NCBI RefSeq assembly: GCF_013387465.1
Contig: NZ_VYGV01000003.1
Coordinates: 124,001-188,000, forward strand
Reading direction: 5' to 3'
DNA: 64,000 nt
Source of the DNA: Hydrogenophaga aromaticivorans
GTDB taxonomy: Bacteria > Pseudomonadota > Gammaproteobacteria > Burkholderiales > Burkholderiaceae_C
A model generated the notes under the pieces. It was given only the letters and a program-made list of their open reading frames with translations, had not been told where the DNA came from and ran no database searches. Positions 15,789 through 25,052 of this stretch are shown here, piece after piece. Position 1 is the first letter of the stretch; the number at the start of each line of letters is the position of its first letter. The position numbers and the translations under genes are program-made.

Positions 15789-17498
15789 ATGTCTGACACC
15801 ACCCAACACAAAGGGCCGCGGCTGAACCGGCGGCAATCCATACAACTGGGCGCGGCCAGCGCTGCCGCCGGCTTGGTGGCCGCCCGGCCCGGACGCTTGG
15901 CCCATGCAGAGGATCCGCCCACGGGACCCTCCACCGCACCCTGGATGATGCCGCTGACGGTGCCCGTCCCCAAACAGACCGTGGCGTCGCTGAGCCCCGA
16001 ACCCAGCCACTACCCCGTTGCGGGTGAAGCCGGACGCGATCCGCACCAGACCTGGACCGGCGCCGCGCCACAGAAGCTCTACACCATCCGCGTCAAGGAG
16101 GCCCTGCACTCTTTCCACCCACAACTGCCCACCCAGACCATCTGGGGTTACGACGGGACCTTCCCCGGTCCCTGCATCGTGGCGCGCTACAACGAGCCCT
16201 GCCTGGTGCGCTTCTACAACGAGATCAACCCCTACGCCGTTGGCTATGGTTCGCCCGAAATCTCGGTTCACCTGCACAACCTGCACTGCGCTTCGGAGAG
16301 TGACGGTTTTGCCGGCGACTACTGGAGTTCCGTTCGTTATGGCCCGGGCCTCACGCGCGCGGGCCAGTTCAAGGACCACCTGTTCATGAACCACTACGCC
16401 GGGTTTTCCACTGACCCGGCCGGCATCGGTGACACCCGCGAAGCCCTTGGCACCCTGTGGTTTCACGACCACCGCCTGGACTTCACCGAGCAGAACGTCT
16501 ACCGCGGCATGGCCGGTCTGTACCTGATGTTCGACGAACTCGATTCCGGCAACGAGAAGGACCCCAACCCGCTGGCGCTGAAACTGCCCAGCGGCGTCGG
16601 CCAATACGACATCCCCCTGGTCTTCGCCGACTTCCTGTTCGACAAGAGCGGTTACGTTTACTACAACCCCCTGATCGACAACAAGGGCCATCTGGGCAAC
16701 AAGGTCACCGTCAACGGCAAGATCCAGCCCTACTTCAAGGTCCAACGTCGGAAGTACCGTTTCCGCCTGCTGGACGCCAGTGTGGCCCGCTTCTACGAGT
16801 TCTACCTCATGAACGGGACCACCAGCCAAAACTTCACCTACATCGCCAACGACGGCAACCTTCTGCCCGCGCCGCTGACCATGAACGCCGTGCGCCTGGC
16901 GCCGGCCGAGCGGGCCGACATCGTCATCGATTTCAGCAAGTACCCGCACGGCACGCGGCTGTACCTGGTCAACCGCCTGCTCATGAAGGATGGCCGAGGG
17001 CCCGAGGGCCTGAGCAGTCGGGGTGAACAACTGCTGCGCTTCGATGTCGACACCGACCCCATGGAACAAGACGTGAGCCAGGTGCCCGCCCGCCTGCGCG
17101 ATCTGCCCCCCATCAACCTCAACGACGTGGTGCGCACCCGCAGATGGGAGTTCGACAAGGACAACGCCATCTGGACCGTCAACAAGAAGATCTTCGATCC
17201 GGAGAAAGCGGCCGCGGTCGTCAAGCGCAACACCGCGGAGATCTGGGAACTGCGTGGCAACGGCAGCTGGCACCACCCTGTGCACATCCACATGGAGGAG
17301 GTTCGCATCCTCTCGCGCAACGGTGTTCCGCCACCACCCCATGAACAGGGACGCAAGGACGTGATCGTGCTGAAACCCGATGAGCGGGTCAAGGTGTTCA
17401 TCCGCTTCCGGGACTTCACCGGCAAGTACCTGCTGCACTGCCACAACCTCACCCACGAAGACCACGCCATGATGGCCCGCTGGGACGTGGTGGCCTGA
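15789..17498 (+). CDS. CotA-like multicopper oxidase, paralog 2
   Basis: The 569-residue protein has a Tat-type leader (LNRRQSIQLGAASAAAG, cut probably after AHA near 40). Copper ligands are visible: HLHNLH (161-166), FHDH (H226, H228), HHPVHIH (495-501) and HCHNLTHEDHAMM (550-562) with axial Met561. It is a three-domain laccase-type oxidase exported in folded, copper-loaded form. ATG 15789 is set by GGGAG 7 bases upstream. It is collinear with paralog 1 along the whole length. The SCO1-type copper chaperone 48 bases downstream fits copper loading. Substrate unknown. Confidence 0.9.
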   Translation: MSDTTQHKGPRLNRRQSIQLGAASAAAGLVAARPGRLAHAEDPPTGPSTAPWMMPLTVPVPKQTVASLSPEPSHYPVAGEAGRDPHQTWTGAAPQKLYTIRVKEALHSFHPQLPTQTIWGYDGTFPGPCIVARYNEPCLVRFYNEINPYAVGYGSPEISVHLHNLHCASESDGFAGDYWSSVRYGPGLTRAGQFKDHLFMNHYAGFSTDPAGIGDTREALGTLWFHDHRLDFTEQNVYRGMAGLYLMFDELDSGNEKDPNPLALKLPSGVGQYDIPLVFADFLFDKSGYVYYNPLIDNKGHLGNKVTVNGKIQPYFKVQRRKYRFRLLDASVARFYEFYLMNGTTSQNFTYIANDGNLLPAPLTMNAVRLAPAERADIVIDFSKYPHGTRLYLVNRLLMKDGRGPEGLSSRGEQLLRFDVDTDPMEQDVSQVPARLRDLPPINLNDVVRTRRWEFDKDNAIWTVNKKIFDPEKAAAVVKRNTAEIWELRGNGSWHHPVHIHMEEVRILSRNGVPPPPHEQGRKDVIVLKPDERVKVFIRFRDFTGKYLLHCHNLTHEDHAMMARWDVVA

Positions 17499-17546
17499 CA
17501 CAGCTCCGACCGAAACCCGTTCAACCTCCATGAAAGGAAGGTCATC

Positions 17547-18137
17547 ATGAACAGCAAGCGCAACCTGCTCCGCCTCGCCGGCGGGGCAGCCCTCATGCCC
17601 CTCGTGGCCCAGGCCCGGTCGGTCCGCCCCTCTGCCCAACGCAGCCCGTTGGCCGACTACTTCCCCAACGTCGTACTCGAAACCCACGACGGCCGCAAGG
17701 TCCGTTTCTATGACGACCTGATCAAGGGCAAGGTGGTCGCCATCAACATGATGTATTCCATCTGCACCGGCGTCTGCCCCACGGGCACCGCCAACCTCAA
17801 GCAGGTGCAGCAGGCGCTGGGCCAACGGCTGGGCAAGGACGTCTTCATGTACTCCATCACCCTGCGCCCCGAGTTCGACAACGGCGCCGCACTGCGCGAC
17901 TACATCAAGCACTACGACATCCAGCCCGGCTGGACCTTCCTGACGGGCAAGCCGCAGGACGTGGACCTGGTGCGCCGCAAGCTGGGTTTCGTTGGCGACA
18001 CCGAGGCCATCGATGCCGACATCAACCAGCACACCGGCATGGTGCGCATCGGCAACGAACGGCTCGAACGCTGGACCATGGCGCCCGCGCTCGGCTCGCA
18101 CCGCCAGATCCTGCGCACCATCCTGGAACTCACCTGA
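17547..18137 (+). CDS. SCO1/SenC-family copper chaperone
   Basis: The 196-residue protein has the thioredoxin-like SCO fold. The copper ligands are visible: CTGVCP with C73 and C77, and H162 in INQHTG. SCO proteins deliver copper to, or reduce, copper sites such as CuA of cytochrome oxidase. Here no cytochrome oxidase gene is near, and the tandem oxidases upstream are the obvious partner (inference). The N-terminus (RNLLRLAGGAALMPLVAQA) looks like a short export signal with a single arginine pair missing. GGAAGG precedes ATG 17547. Confidence 0.9.
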   Translation: MNSKRNLLRLAGGAALMPLVAQARSVRPSAQRSPLADYFPNVVLETHDGRKVRFYDDLIKGKVVAINMMYSICTGVCPTGTANLKQVQQALGQRLGKDVFMYSITLRPEFDNGAALRDYIKHYDIQPGWTFLTGKPQDVDLVRRKLGFVGDTEAIDADINQHTGMVRIGNERLERWTMAPALGSHRQILRTILELT

Positions 18138-18202
18138 GGCCAGGGCGGCGCAGCGCGGGTGGTCGCGGCCTGGTGGTGCACAGGCCACGCTAACATCACC
18201 GC

Positions 18203-19432
18203 ATGCCCGCCTATTCTTTCGAGGCCCTGGACGCCCAGGGCGCCACGCAAAAAGGCCTGATCGACGCCGACACCGCGCGTGCCGCGCGCGGCCTGCTGCG
18301 TGCGCGCGCCCTGGTGCCGCTGCTGGTCGAACCGGCGGTCAACGCCCAGGGATCGGCAGCGGGCAGCGGACTCAACATCACGCTCTGGGGCGGGCGTGTC
18401 TTCAACGCCACCCGCCTCGCCATCTGGACGCGCCAGCTCGCCGGCTTGGTCTCGGCCGGGCTGCCGCTGGAACGCGCCCTGTCCGCGCTGGCCGAAGAAG
18501 CCGAGGAAGAAGACCAGCAGCGTCTCGTGGCTTCGCTGCGCTCCGAGGTCAACGGTGGTTCACCCTTTGCCCGCGCGCTCGCCCAGCACCCGCGCGAGTT
18601 CTCCGAGATCTACAGCGGCGTGATCGCCGCGGGCGAACAAAGCGGCCAGCTGGGCACCGTGCTCGAACGCCTGGCCGATGACCTGGAAGAACGCGAAGCG
18701 CTCAAGAACAAGCTCATCGCCGCCTCGCTTTACCCGGCCATCGTCACCCTCGTGGCGATCGTGATCGTGGTGTTTCTGGTCAGCTATGTGGTGCCGCAGG
18801 TGGCTGGCGTCTTTGCCAGCAGCAAGCGCGCCCTGCCCATCCTCACCGTGATGATGCTGGCCCTCAGCGACTTCGTGCGCAGTTACGGCTGGCTGATGCT
18901 GGGCGTGTTGATCGCTGCTGCTGGCGGGCTGGTGGTGGCGCGGCGCCAGCCGGCGATGCGCCTGGTCATGGACGCCGCCTGGCTGCGCCTGCCGCTGGTG
19001 GGCAAGCTCGCGCGCGGCTACAACGCGGCGCGCTTCGCCGCCACCCTGGCCATGCTGGCGGCCGCGGGTGTGCCCATTCTTCGCGCGCTGCAGACCGCCG
19101 CCGAAACCCTGAGCAACCAGGCCATGCGCGCCGATGCGCTGGACGCCCTGGTGCTGGTGCGCGAAGGCGCTCCGCTGGCCTCTGCCATGGCCAGCAAGAA
19201 GCGTTTTCCGCCGCTGCTGGCGATGTTTGCGCGCATGGGTGAACAGACCGGCCAGCTGCCCGCCATGCTCGGCCGGGCGGCCAAGCAACTCGGCGCCGAG
19301 GTGCAGCGCCGCGCCATGCACCTCGCCACCATCCTGGAGCCGCTGCTGATCGTGGGCATGGGCGCGGTGGTGATGCTGATCGTGCTGGCGGTGCTGATGC
19401 CGATCATTCAGCTCAACCAGCTTGTGAGGTAG
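18203..19432 (+). CDS. gspF: Type II secretion platform protein GspF
   Basis: The 409-residue polytopic inner-membrane protein has the duplicated T2SSF domain (about 70-195 and 270-395) and three membrane segments, near residues 175, 225 and 375. The Gly/Glu motifs GEQSGQLGTVLERLA and GEQTGQLPAMLGRAA mark the two repeats. GspF is the platform protein through which GspE acts. It is cut off from gspE by about 5 kb of oxidase genes but is intact, so the secretion system is probably still complete except for gspO. Confidence 0.95.
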   Translation: MPAYSFEALDAQGATQKGLIDADTARAARGLLRARALVPLLVEPAVNAQGSAAGSGLNITLWGGRVFNATRLAIWTRQLAGLVSAGLPLERALSALAEEAEEEDQQRLVASLRSEVNGGSPFARALAQHPREFSEIYSGVIAAGEQSGQLGTVLERLADDLEEREALKNKLIAASLYPAIVTLVAIVIVVFLVSYVVPQVAGVFASSKRALPILTVMMLALSDFVRSYGWLMLGVLIAAAGGLVVARRQPAMRLVMDAAWLRLPLVGKLARGYNAARFAATLAMLAAAGVPILRALQTAAETLSNQAMRADALDALVLVREGAPLASAMASKKRFPPLLAMFARMGEQTGQLPAMLGRAAKQLGAEVQRRAMHLATILEPLLIVGMGAVVMLIVLAVLMPIIQLNQLVR

Positions 19433-19434
19433 GT

Positions 19435-19520
19435 CCACCCCCGTCGCTGCGCTCCGCCCCTCAAGGGGCAATGCGAGCGGCCCGGCGGAGCCGGTTCCGC
19501 CGCATTCTGGGCGGGACGCC
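19435..19520 (+). repeat. Stop-anchored intergenic element, copy 3
   Basis: It begins 2 bases after the gspF stop and contains CGCTGCGCTCCG, CCCCTCAAGGGG, CCGGCGGAGCCGG and the GGTTCCGCCGCATTCTGGG tail. Orientation matches gspF. Confidence 0.85.
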
Positions 19521-19599
19521 CCCTCTGCTTCCTGTCCTTCTTCGCAGTTGGGCTACGCTTCGCCATTCCTGTTGGTTTTCTACTCTGAGAGTCTGATCC

Positions 19600-20496
19600 A
19601 TGCCTGTAACGCTTGAAGGCCAGCTCGTTGTCGCGATTTCTTCGCGTGCGCTGTTTGACTTCGAAGAAGAAAACCGCCTCTTCGAGACCGGTGACGACCG
19701 GGCTTACATGAAGCTGCAGCTGGACCGGCTGGAGGTGCCGGCCCAGCCGGGCGTGGCGTTTTCGCTGGTGCGGAAGCTGCTGGCGTTCAACGATGTCAGC
19801 ACGCAGCGGGTGGAAGTGGTGATCCTTTCGCGCAACGACCCGGTCTCGGGCATGCGGGTGTTCCGCTCGGCACAGCACTACGGTCTGCCGATCCAGCGCG
19901 GCAGTTTCACGCGCGGCCAGCCGCCCTGGCGCTACCTGCGGCCGCTGCGCGCCAACCTGTTCCTCAGCACCCACCTGGCCGACGTGCGCGCCGCGCTCGA
20001 CGCCGGCGTGCCCGCCGCGCAGGTGTACCCGCTGTCGGTGCACGCCAGCGATGCGCACCCGCACGAGGTGCGCATCGCCTTCGACGGCGACGCCGTGCTG
20101 TTCTCCGACGAGGCCGAGCGCGTCTACCAGGCCGAAGGCCTCTCGGCTTTCCAGGCCCATGAAGCCAGCCACGCTGGCCAGCCGCTGGCCGGCGGTCCGT
20201 TCAAGCCGCTGCTGGAAGCCCTGCACCGCCTGCAGGCCGAGGGCACCAGCGCCATGCGCATCCGCACCGCGCTGGTCACCGCGCGCAGCGCCCCCGCGCA
20301 CGAGCGCGCCATCCGCACGCTGATGGACTGGAACATCGAAGTGGACGAGGCCATGTTCCTCGGCGGCCTGCCCAAGGGCGAGTTCCTGCGCGAGTTCGAA
20401 CCCGACTTCTTCTTTGACGACCAGACCGGCCACATCGAATCGGCAGCCATGCACGTGCCATCCGGGCATGTGGCCAGCGGCATCTCGAACGGGTGA
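19600..20496 (+). CDS. 5'-nucleotidase, cytosolic type I family
   Basis: The 298-residue protein matches the family of cytosolic 5'-nucleotidase I (NT5C1-like), with the hallmark AISSRALFDFEEENRLF near the N-terminus, LSRNDPVSGMRVF, and LGGLPKGEFLREFEPDFFFDDQ near the C-terminus. The family removes phosphate from nucleoside monophosphates, AMP preferred in the animal enzymes; bacterial members are little studied. It lies 5 bases before the ABC transporter gene and the two may form an operon. Confidence 0.88.
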   Translation: MPVTLEGQLVVAISSRALFDFEEENRLFETGDDRAYMKLQLDRLEVPAQPGVAFSLVRKLLAFNDVSTQRVEVVILSRNDPVSGMRVFRSAQHYGLPIQRGSFTRGQPPWRYLRPLRANLFLSTHLADVRAALDAGVPAAQVYPLSVHASDAHPHEVRIAFDGDAVLFSDEAERVYQAEGLSAFQAHEASHAGQPLAGGPFKPLLEALHRLQAEGTSAMRIRTALVTARSAPAHERAIRTLMDWNIEVDEAMFLGGLPKGEFLREFEPDFFFDDQTGHIESAAMHVPSGHVASGISNG

Positions 20497-20500
20497 CTCC

Positions 20501-22297
20501 ATGACCGAACCCATGTCCAAACTCCAGAGCTTCCGCCAGTTCGCCGCCAAGGTCGGCGCGCTCACCCTGCCCTATTTCCAGTCGGAAGAGAAATGGAAAG
20601 CGCGGGGTTTGCTGGCGGCCATCGTGGCGCTCAACCTGGGCGCGGTCTACATGCTGGTGCTCATCAACGAGTGGAACCGGGTGTTCTACGACGCGCTGCA
20701 GAACAAGGACGCCGCCGTGTTCTGGCGCGAGCTCGGGCGCTTCACCTACCTCGCGTTCGGCTTCATCATCATCGCGGTCTACCGCTTCTACCTCACCCAG
20801 CTGCTGGAGCTCAAATGGCGCGCCTGGATGACGGCGCACTACCTCGACCGCTGGCTCGCCAACAAGGCCTTCTACCACCTGGAGCTCGCGCGCTTCTCGA
20901 AGGCCGAGGACGCGATTCCCGACAACCCGGACCAGCGGATTTCCGAAGACATCAACCAGTTCACCACCTACACCGTGAGCCTCTCCATGGGGCTGCTCAA
21001 CGCGGTGGTCACGCTGGCGAGTTTCGTCGGCATCCTGTGGACGCTCTCGGGCAGCTTCGCGTTTTCGTACAACGGCAACGCCTACACCATCCCCGGCTTC
21101 ATGGTCTGGATGGCGGTGCTCTACGCGGCGGCGGGCAGCGTGATCGCGCACTACCTGGGCCGCCCGCTGATCGCGCTCAACTTCCGCCAGCAGCGCGTCG
21201 AAGCCGACTTCCGCCACCACATGGTGCGCGTGCGCGAATACAGCGAATCGATCGCGCTCGACCGCGGCGAACCGGTGGAACGCGAACAGATCGGCGGCCG
21301 CTTCAGCGCCGTGCTGGCCAACTACCTGAACCTGATCCGCATGCAGAAGCGCCTGATCTGGTTCACCAGCGGCTACGGCCAGGCCGCCGTGGTGTTCCCC
21401 TTCATCGTGGCCGCGCCGCGCTTCTTCAGCGGCGCCATCCAGCTCGGCGAGCTGATGCAGATTTCGTCGGCCTTCGGCCGCGTGCAGGACTCGCTTTCGT
21501 GGTTCGTCGACAACTACGACAGCCTGGCCGCCTGGCGCGCCACCACCGACCGCCTGACCAGCTTCGAGGCCAGCTTCCAGCAACTGCAGACCGCGGTGGC
21601 CACCGCCGCGACCGACACCACCACCGGCGCACCCGACACACTGGCCATTGACAGCCTGCAACTCGGCCTGCCCGACGGCCGCGAGCTGCTGGCACTGGCC
21701 GGCCTGCAGGTGGCCGCGGGCGACACGCTGATCATCAAAGGCCCCTCGGGCAGCGGCAAGTCCACCCTGTTCCGCGCGCTCGCGGGCATCTGGCCCTGGG
21801 CGAAGAGCCGCGTGCGCCGGCCAGCCGACTTTGATGCCCGCGTCATGTTCCTGCCGCAGCGGCCCTACTTCCCCAACGGCGCATTGCGCCACGCGCTGGC
21901 CTACCCGGCGTTGGCCGGGCAGTACACCGACGCCGCGCTGCAGCAGGCGCTGCGAGACGCGCTGCTGCCGCACCTGGCCGACGAGCTCGACCGCGAAGAC
22001 ACCTGGGGCCAGAAGCTCTCGGGCGGCGAGCAGCAGCGCCTGGCGATTGCGCGCGCGCTGCTGAAAAAACCGCGCTGGCTGTTTGTGGACGAAGCCAGCA
22101 GCGCGCTCGACGAAACCGCCGAACGCACGCTGTACGAACGACTGAACGCCATGGTGGCGAAAGAGAACGGCGCCATGGTCTCCATCGCCCACCGGCCCAC
22201 GGTGGCCGCCTTCCACCAGCGGCTCTGGACGCTGGAGCCCGTGGCGGGCAGCCACAGGCCGGACGAACCGCCGCGCTACCAGCTCGTGGCATCGTGA
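20501..22297 (+). CDS. SbmA/BacA-type ABC transporter, permease-ATPase fusion
   Basis: The 598-residue protein has an N-terminal six-helix membrane domain of the SbmA/BacA type (NEWNRVFYDALQNKD and VFPFIVAAPRFFSGAIQLGELMQ are typical) and a C-terminal ATPase with Walker A GPSGSGKST, signature LSGGEQQRLAIARALL and Walker B WLFVDEASSALDE. Relatives import peptides, or export very-long-chain fatty acyl groups or cobalamin in peroxisomal and lysosomal forms. Substrate here is unknown. ATG 20501 lies 4 bases past the nucleotidase stop. Confidence 0.9.
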   Translation: MTEPMSKLQSFRQFAAKVGALTLPYFQSEEKWKARGLLAAIVALNLGAVYMLVLINEWNRVFYDALQNKDAAVFWRELGRFTYLAFGFIIIAVYRFYLTQLLELKWRAWMTAHYLDRWLANKAFYHLELARFSKAEDAIPDNPDQRISEDINQFTTYTVSLSMGLLNAVVTLASFVGILWTLSGSFAFSYNGNAYTIPGFMVWMAVLYAAAGSVIAHYLGRPLIALNFRQQRVEADFRHHMVRVREYSESIALDRGEPVEREQIGGRFSAVLANYLNLIRMQKRLIWFTSGYGQAAVVFPFIVAAPRFFSGAIQLGELMQISSAFGRVQDSLSWFVDNYDSLAAWRATTDRLTSFEASFQQLQTAVATAATDTTTGAPDTLAIDSLQLGLPDGRELLALAGLQVAAGDTLIIKGPSGSGKSTLFRALAGIWPWAKSRVRRPADFDARVMFLPQRPYFPNGALRHALAYPALAGQYTDAALQQALRDALLPHLADELDREDTWGQKLSGGEQQRLAIARALLKKPRWLFVDEASSALDETAERTLYERLNAMVAKENGAMVSIAHRPTVAAFHQRLWTLEPVAGSHRPDEPPRYQLVAS

Positions 22298-22480
22298 GCG
22301 GCCTGCGGGCACCGCGCATGAACGTGCAAAACCAAGGGTTTCTACCAAGGTTCTGCACCCGGTTTCGCCGGCGGTGGCACCATCGCAGGCTCGCGCTCGC
22401 GCGCTCAACCTGAGCGCTGCCTGCCCCGCCCCCTCCGCACCGGGTCGCCTGCGTGGCCCAGCCCTTTCCTGCCGCCGCCC

Positions 22481-23740
22481 GTGTCCAGTCCCTCCATGCC
22501 CGAGCTTGCCTCGACGCCGCCTTCCATCCTCGTCGCGCACCCCGCCCGCGCCATGCTCGCCCTGGGGCTCGGCAGCTTCGCCATCGGCACCGGTGAGTTC
22601 GTCATCATGGGCCTGCTGCCCGAGGTGGCGGCCGACATCGGCGTCACCATCCCGCAGGCCGGCCACGTCATCAGCGCCTACGCGCTCGGCGTGGTGATCG
22701 GCGCGCCGGTGCTTGCCGTGCTCGCCGCCCGCTGGGGGCGCCGCGCGTTGCTGGTCGCGCTGATGCTGGTGTTCGCGCTCGGCAACTTCGCCAGCGCCGC
22801 GGCGCCGGGCTACGCCAGCCTCAACGCGCTGCGCTTCGTGGCCGGCATGCCGCACGGCACCTACTTCGGTGTCGCCGCGCTGGTGGCGGCCGGGCTCGCC
22901 GCGCCGGGCCAGCGGGCGCGTGCCATCGGCCTGGTCATGACCGGCCTCACGCTCGCCACGCTGCTCGGCGTGCCGCTGGCGGCCTGGCTGGGGCAGCTGT
23001 TCGGCTGGCGCGCCGCCTTCGTGCTGGTGGGCGGCATCGCCCTGCTGGCCGCGGCCATGATCCACCGCGAGGTGCCCGCCATCGCGGCACCCGCCGACGC
23101 CAGCCCGCTGCGCGAGCTCGACGCGCTGCGCAACAAACAGGTGTGGCTCACGCTCGGCATCGGCGCCATCGGCTTCGGCGGCCTGTTTGCGGTGTTCAGC
23201 TACGTGAAGCCCACCATGATCGAAGTCGCCGGCCTGCCGCTGGCCGGCGTGCCGGTGGTGCTGGCCCTGTTCGGCCTCGGCATGGTGATCGGCAACGTGC
23301 TCGGCTCGCGCCTGGCCGACCGCGCGCTCATGCCCACCGTGGGCGGCATGCTGGTGTGGTCCGTCGTGGTGCTGGTGGCCTTTGTGTTCACCGCGCAGAG
23401 CGTGGTGCTGGGGTCCATCAACATCTTCCTCATCGGCACCGTGGTCGCCATCGGCCCGGCGCTGCAGATCCGGCTGATGGACGTGGCCGGTGAAGCGCAG
23501 GTGCTCGCCGCCGCGCTCAACCACTCGGCGTTCAACATGGCCAACGCGCTCGGCGCCTGGCTCGGCGGCGTGGCCATCAGCGCCGGCCTGGGCTGGACGT
23601 CCACCGGCTGGGTCGGCGCGCTGCTGGCCCTGGCCGGGCTGGGTGTGTTCGCCTGGGCGGTGGTGGATGCGCGCTCGCGCCCGGCTGTGGGGCACAAGGG
23701 GCCGGTGCGCGTGACGCCGCCAGCGAGCGGCCCGGCCTGA
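22481..23740 (+). CDS. MFS transporter, AraJ-like drug/sugar efflux type
   Basis: The 419-residue protein has 12 predicted membrane segments and the sequence signature of the DHA1 12-helix family: GTGEFVIMGLLPEVAADIGV in helix 1 and the inter-helix motif LAARWGRRALL. Relatives (AraJ, YdhP, PbuE) export sugars, purines or drugs. GTG 22481 is the earliest start and ATG 22496 is an alternative. It lies 183 bases after the ABC transporter, with its own promoter not evident. Confidence 0.88.
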   Translation: MSSPSMPELASTPPSILVAHPARAMLALGLGSFAIGTGEFVIMGLLPEVAADIGVTIPQAGHVISAYALGVVIGAPVLAVLAARWGRRALLVALMLVFALGNFASAAAPGYASLNALRFVAGMPHGTYFGVAALVAAGLAAPGQRARAIGLVMTGLTLATLLGVPLAAWLGQLFGWRAAFVLVGGIALLAAAMIHREVPAIAAPADASPLRELDALRNKQVWLTLGIGAIGFGGLFAVFSYVKPTMIEVAGLPLAGVPVVLALFGLGMVIGNVLGSRLADRALMPTVGGMLVWSVVVLVAFVFTAQSVVLGSINIFLIGTVVAIGPALQIRLMDVAGEAQVLAAALNHSAFNMANALGAWLGGVAISAGLGWTSTGWVGALLALAGLGVFAWAVVDARSRPAVGHKGPVRVTPPASGPA

Positions 23741-23801
23741 GCCGGGTTCGGGTGCGCTGACCCCGGTTCACCACCGGAAGCCTGCATCTCACCGGGCGAC
23801 T

Positions 23802-24215
23802 TCAGCGCGACTGGTTCGTACCGGCGCTGGCCGGTGGGCGGTTCTTGCGATAGGAATTCTTCAAGGCGATCTTGCCGTCCCGAAAGGTGAACAGGTCACA
23901 CCCGTGCACTTCCACACGGCTGCCATCGGCTCGCGTCCCCGTGAAAGTCCACTCCGAGACGCCGCGCTCCCCCTGAACCCAGTGACGCGCATGCCCCCAG
24001 TGGGCATCGGGAAAGGTCGCCCAGACCTCCGCAAATCCAGCTCGCACAGCCTCCCGGCCGGCGTAGCGTGTGCCGCAGATGTCGGGACCTGCCGAAGATT
24101 CAAAAACACAATCGTCGGTCATGAACGACATGAGGGCATCGATGTCGTGGCGATTCCAGGCATCGGCGAAGGCCTGCAGGACATCGGTCGTGGGTTCTGG
24201 AATCGTGGTGGCCAT
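23802..24215 (-). CDS. NTF2-like (SnoaL-fold) small protein
   Basis: The 137-residue protein has the NTF2-like cone fold signature: FADAWNRHDIDALMSFMTDDCVFESS near the N-terminus, YAGREAVRAGFAEVWATFPDAHW, and a final strand region VHGCDLFTFRDGKIALKNSYRKNR. The fold serves isomerases, hydrolases and ligand-binding proteins, and this gene's role cannot be read from sequence. It converges on the MFS gene and follows queC after 46 bases. Confidence 0.8.
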   Translation of the reverse strand: MATTIPEPTTDVLQAFADAWNRHDIDALMSFMTDDCVFESSAGPDICGTRYAGREAVRAGFAEVWATFPDAHWGHARHWVQGERGVSEWTFTGTRADGSRVEVHGCDLFTFRDGKIALKNSYRKNRPPASAGTNQSR

Positions 24216-24261
24216 GATCGATCCTCTTTCAAGTGGGTTGCGCTACTGTTCACTCGCCGGC

Positions 24262-25011
24262 TCATTCCATCCCTCTATACCCCGCCCAGCCCCGAGCCCG
24301 CAACTCGCAAGCCGGGCATTGCCCGCACCCGTAGCCCCAGGCCTGGCGGTGCTCGCGATCCCCGAGGTAACAGGTGTGTGTGTGTTCGACGATCAAATCC
24401 ACCATGACCTGGCCGCCGCCGGCCACGCCCGTCGCTTCGCCCAGCGCTTCGGCCATGCGCCAGGTTTCGGCCTTGTCGATCCACATCAGCGGGGTGTCGA
24501 TCAGGAAGCGGTGGTCCATGCCGAGGCTGAGCGCGACCTGCAGGGCTTTCATGGTGTCGTCGCGGCAGTCGGGGTAGCCGCTGAAGTCGGTCTCGCAGAC
24601 GCCGGTGACGATGACCTGGATGCCGCGGCGGTAGGCGAGCGCGGCGGCGAGTGTGAGGAACAGCAGGTTGCGCCCGGGCACGAAGGTGTTGGGCAGGCCG
24701 CTGGCTTCCATGCGGAAGGCCATGTCGCGGGTGAGCGAGGTCTCGCTGACCTTGCCGAGCACGGCGAGGTCGAGCAGGTGGTCTTCGCCCAGGCGTTCGC
24801 TCCAGGCGGGAAAACGTTCGCGCAGCTCACGCAGCACCACCAGGCGCGCCTGCAGCTCCACGCTGTGGCGCTGGCCGTAGTCGAAGCCGAGCGTTTCGAC
24901 GCGCGGGTAGCGCGCCAGCGCGTGGGCGAGGCAGGTGGTGGAGTCTTGCCCGCCCGAAAACAGGACGAGCGCGCTGGTGTGGTGGGGGGCAGAGGTCGGC
25001 GACGGGTTCAT
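24262..25011 (-). CDS. queC: 7-cyano-7-deazaguanine synthase
   Basis: QueC converts 7-carboxy-7-deazaguanine to preQ0 with ATP and ammonia, a step in queuosine synthesis. The 249-residue protein has the PP-loop [12 protein letters not shown] near residue 18, [17 protein letters not shown], and the C-terminal zinc site formed by C..14..CGQCPAC. No other queuosine gene is in the window. It follows the HDOD gene by 41 bases on the same strand. Confidence 0.96.
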   Translation of the reverse strand: MNPSPTSAPHHTSALVLFSGGQDSTTCLAHALARYPRVETLGFDYGQRHSVELQARLVVLRELRERFPAWSERLGEDHLLDLAVLGKVSETSLTRDMAFRMEASGLPNTFVPGRNLLFLTLAAALAYRRGIQVIVTGVCETDFSGYPDCRDDTMKALQVALSLGMDHRFLIDTPLMWIDKAETWRMAEALGEATGVAGGGQVMVDLIVEHTHTCYLGDREHRQAWGYGCGQCPACELRARGWAGYRGME

Positions 25012-25052
25012 GCGCGCGATGGTAGCGCGCCCCTTGCCGCCGCGCTGGCCCT

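Noticed and set aside
15717..18188. Minus-strand open frame opposite the second oxidase and the SCO1 gene
   Set aside because: Mirror of coding DNA; both real genes have complete metal-ligand motifs and ribosome binding sites.
20276..23695. Very long open frame on the minus strand across the nucleotidase, ABC and MFS genes
   Set aside because: It is antisense to three genes with clear family motifs. High GC makes long mirror frames common, and the translation is His/Gln/Arg-rich with no recognisable domain.
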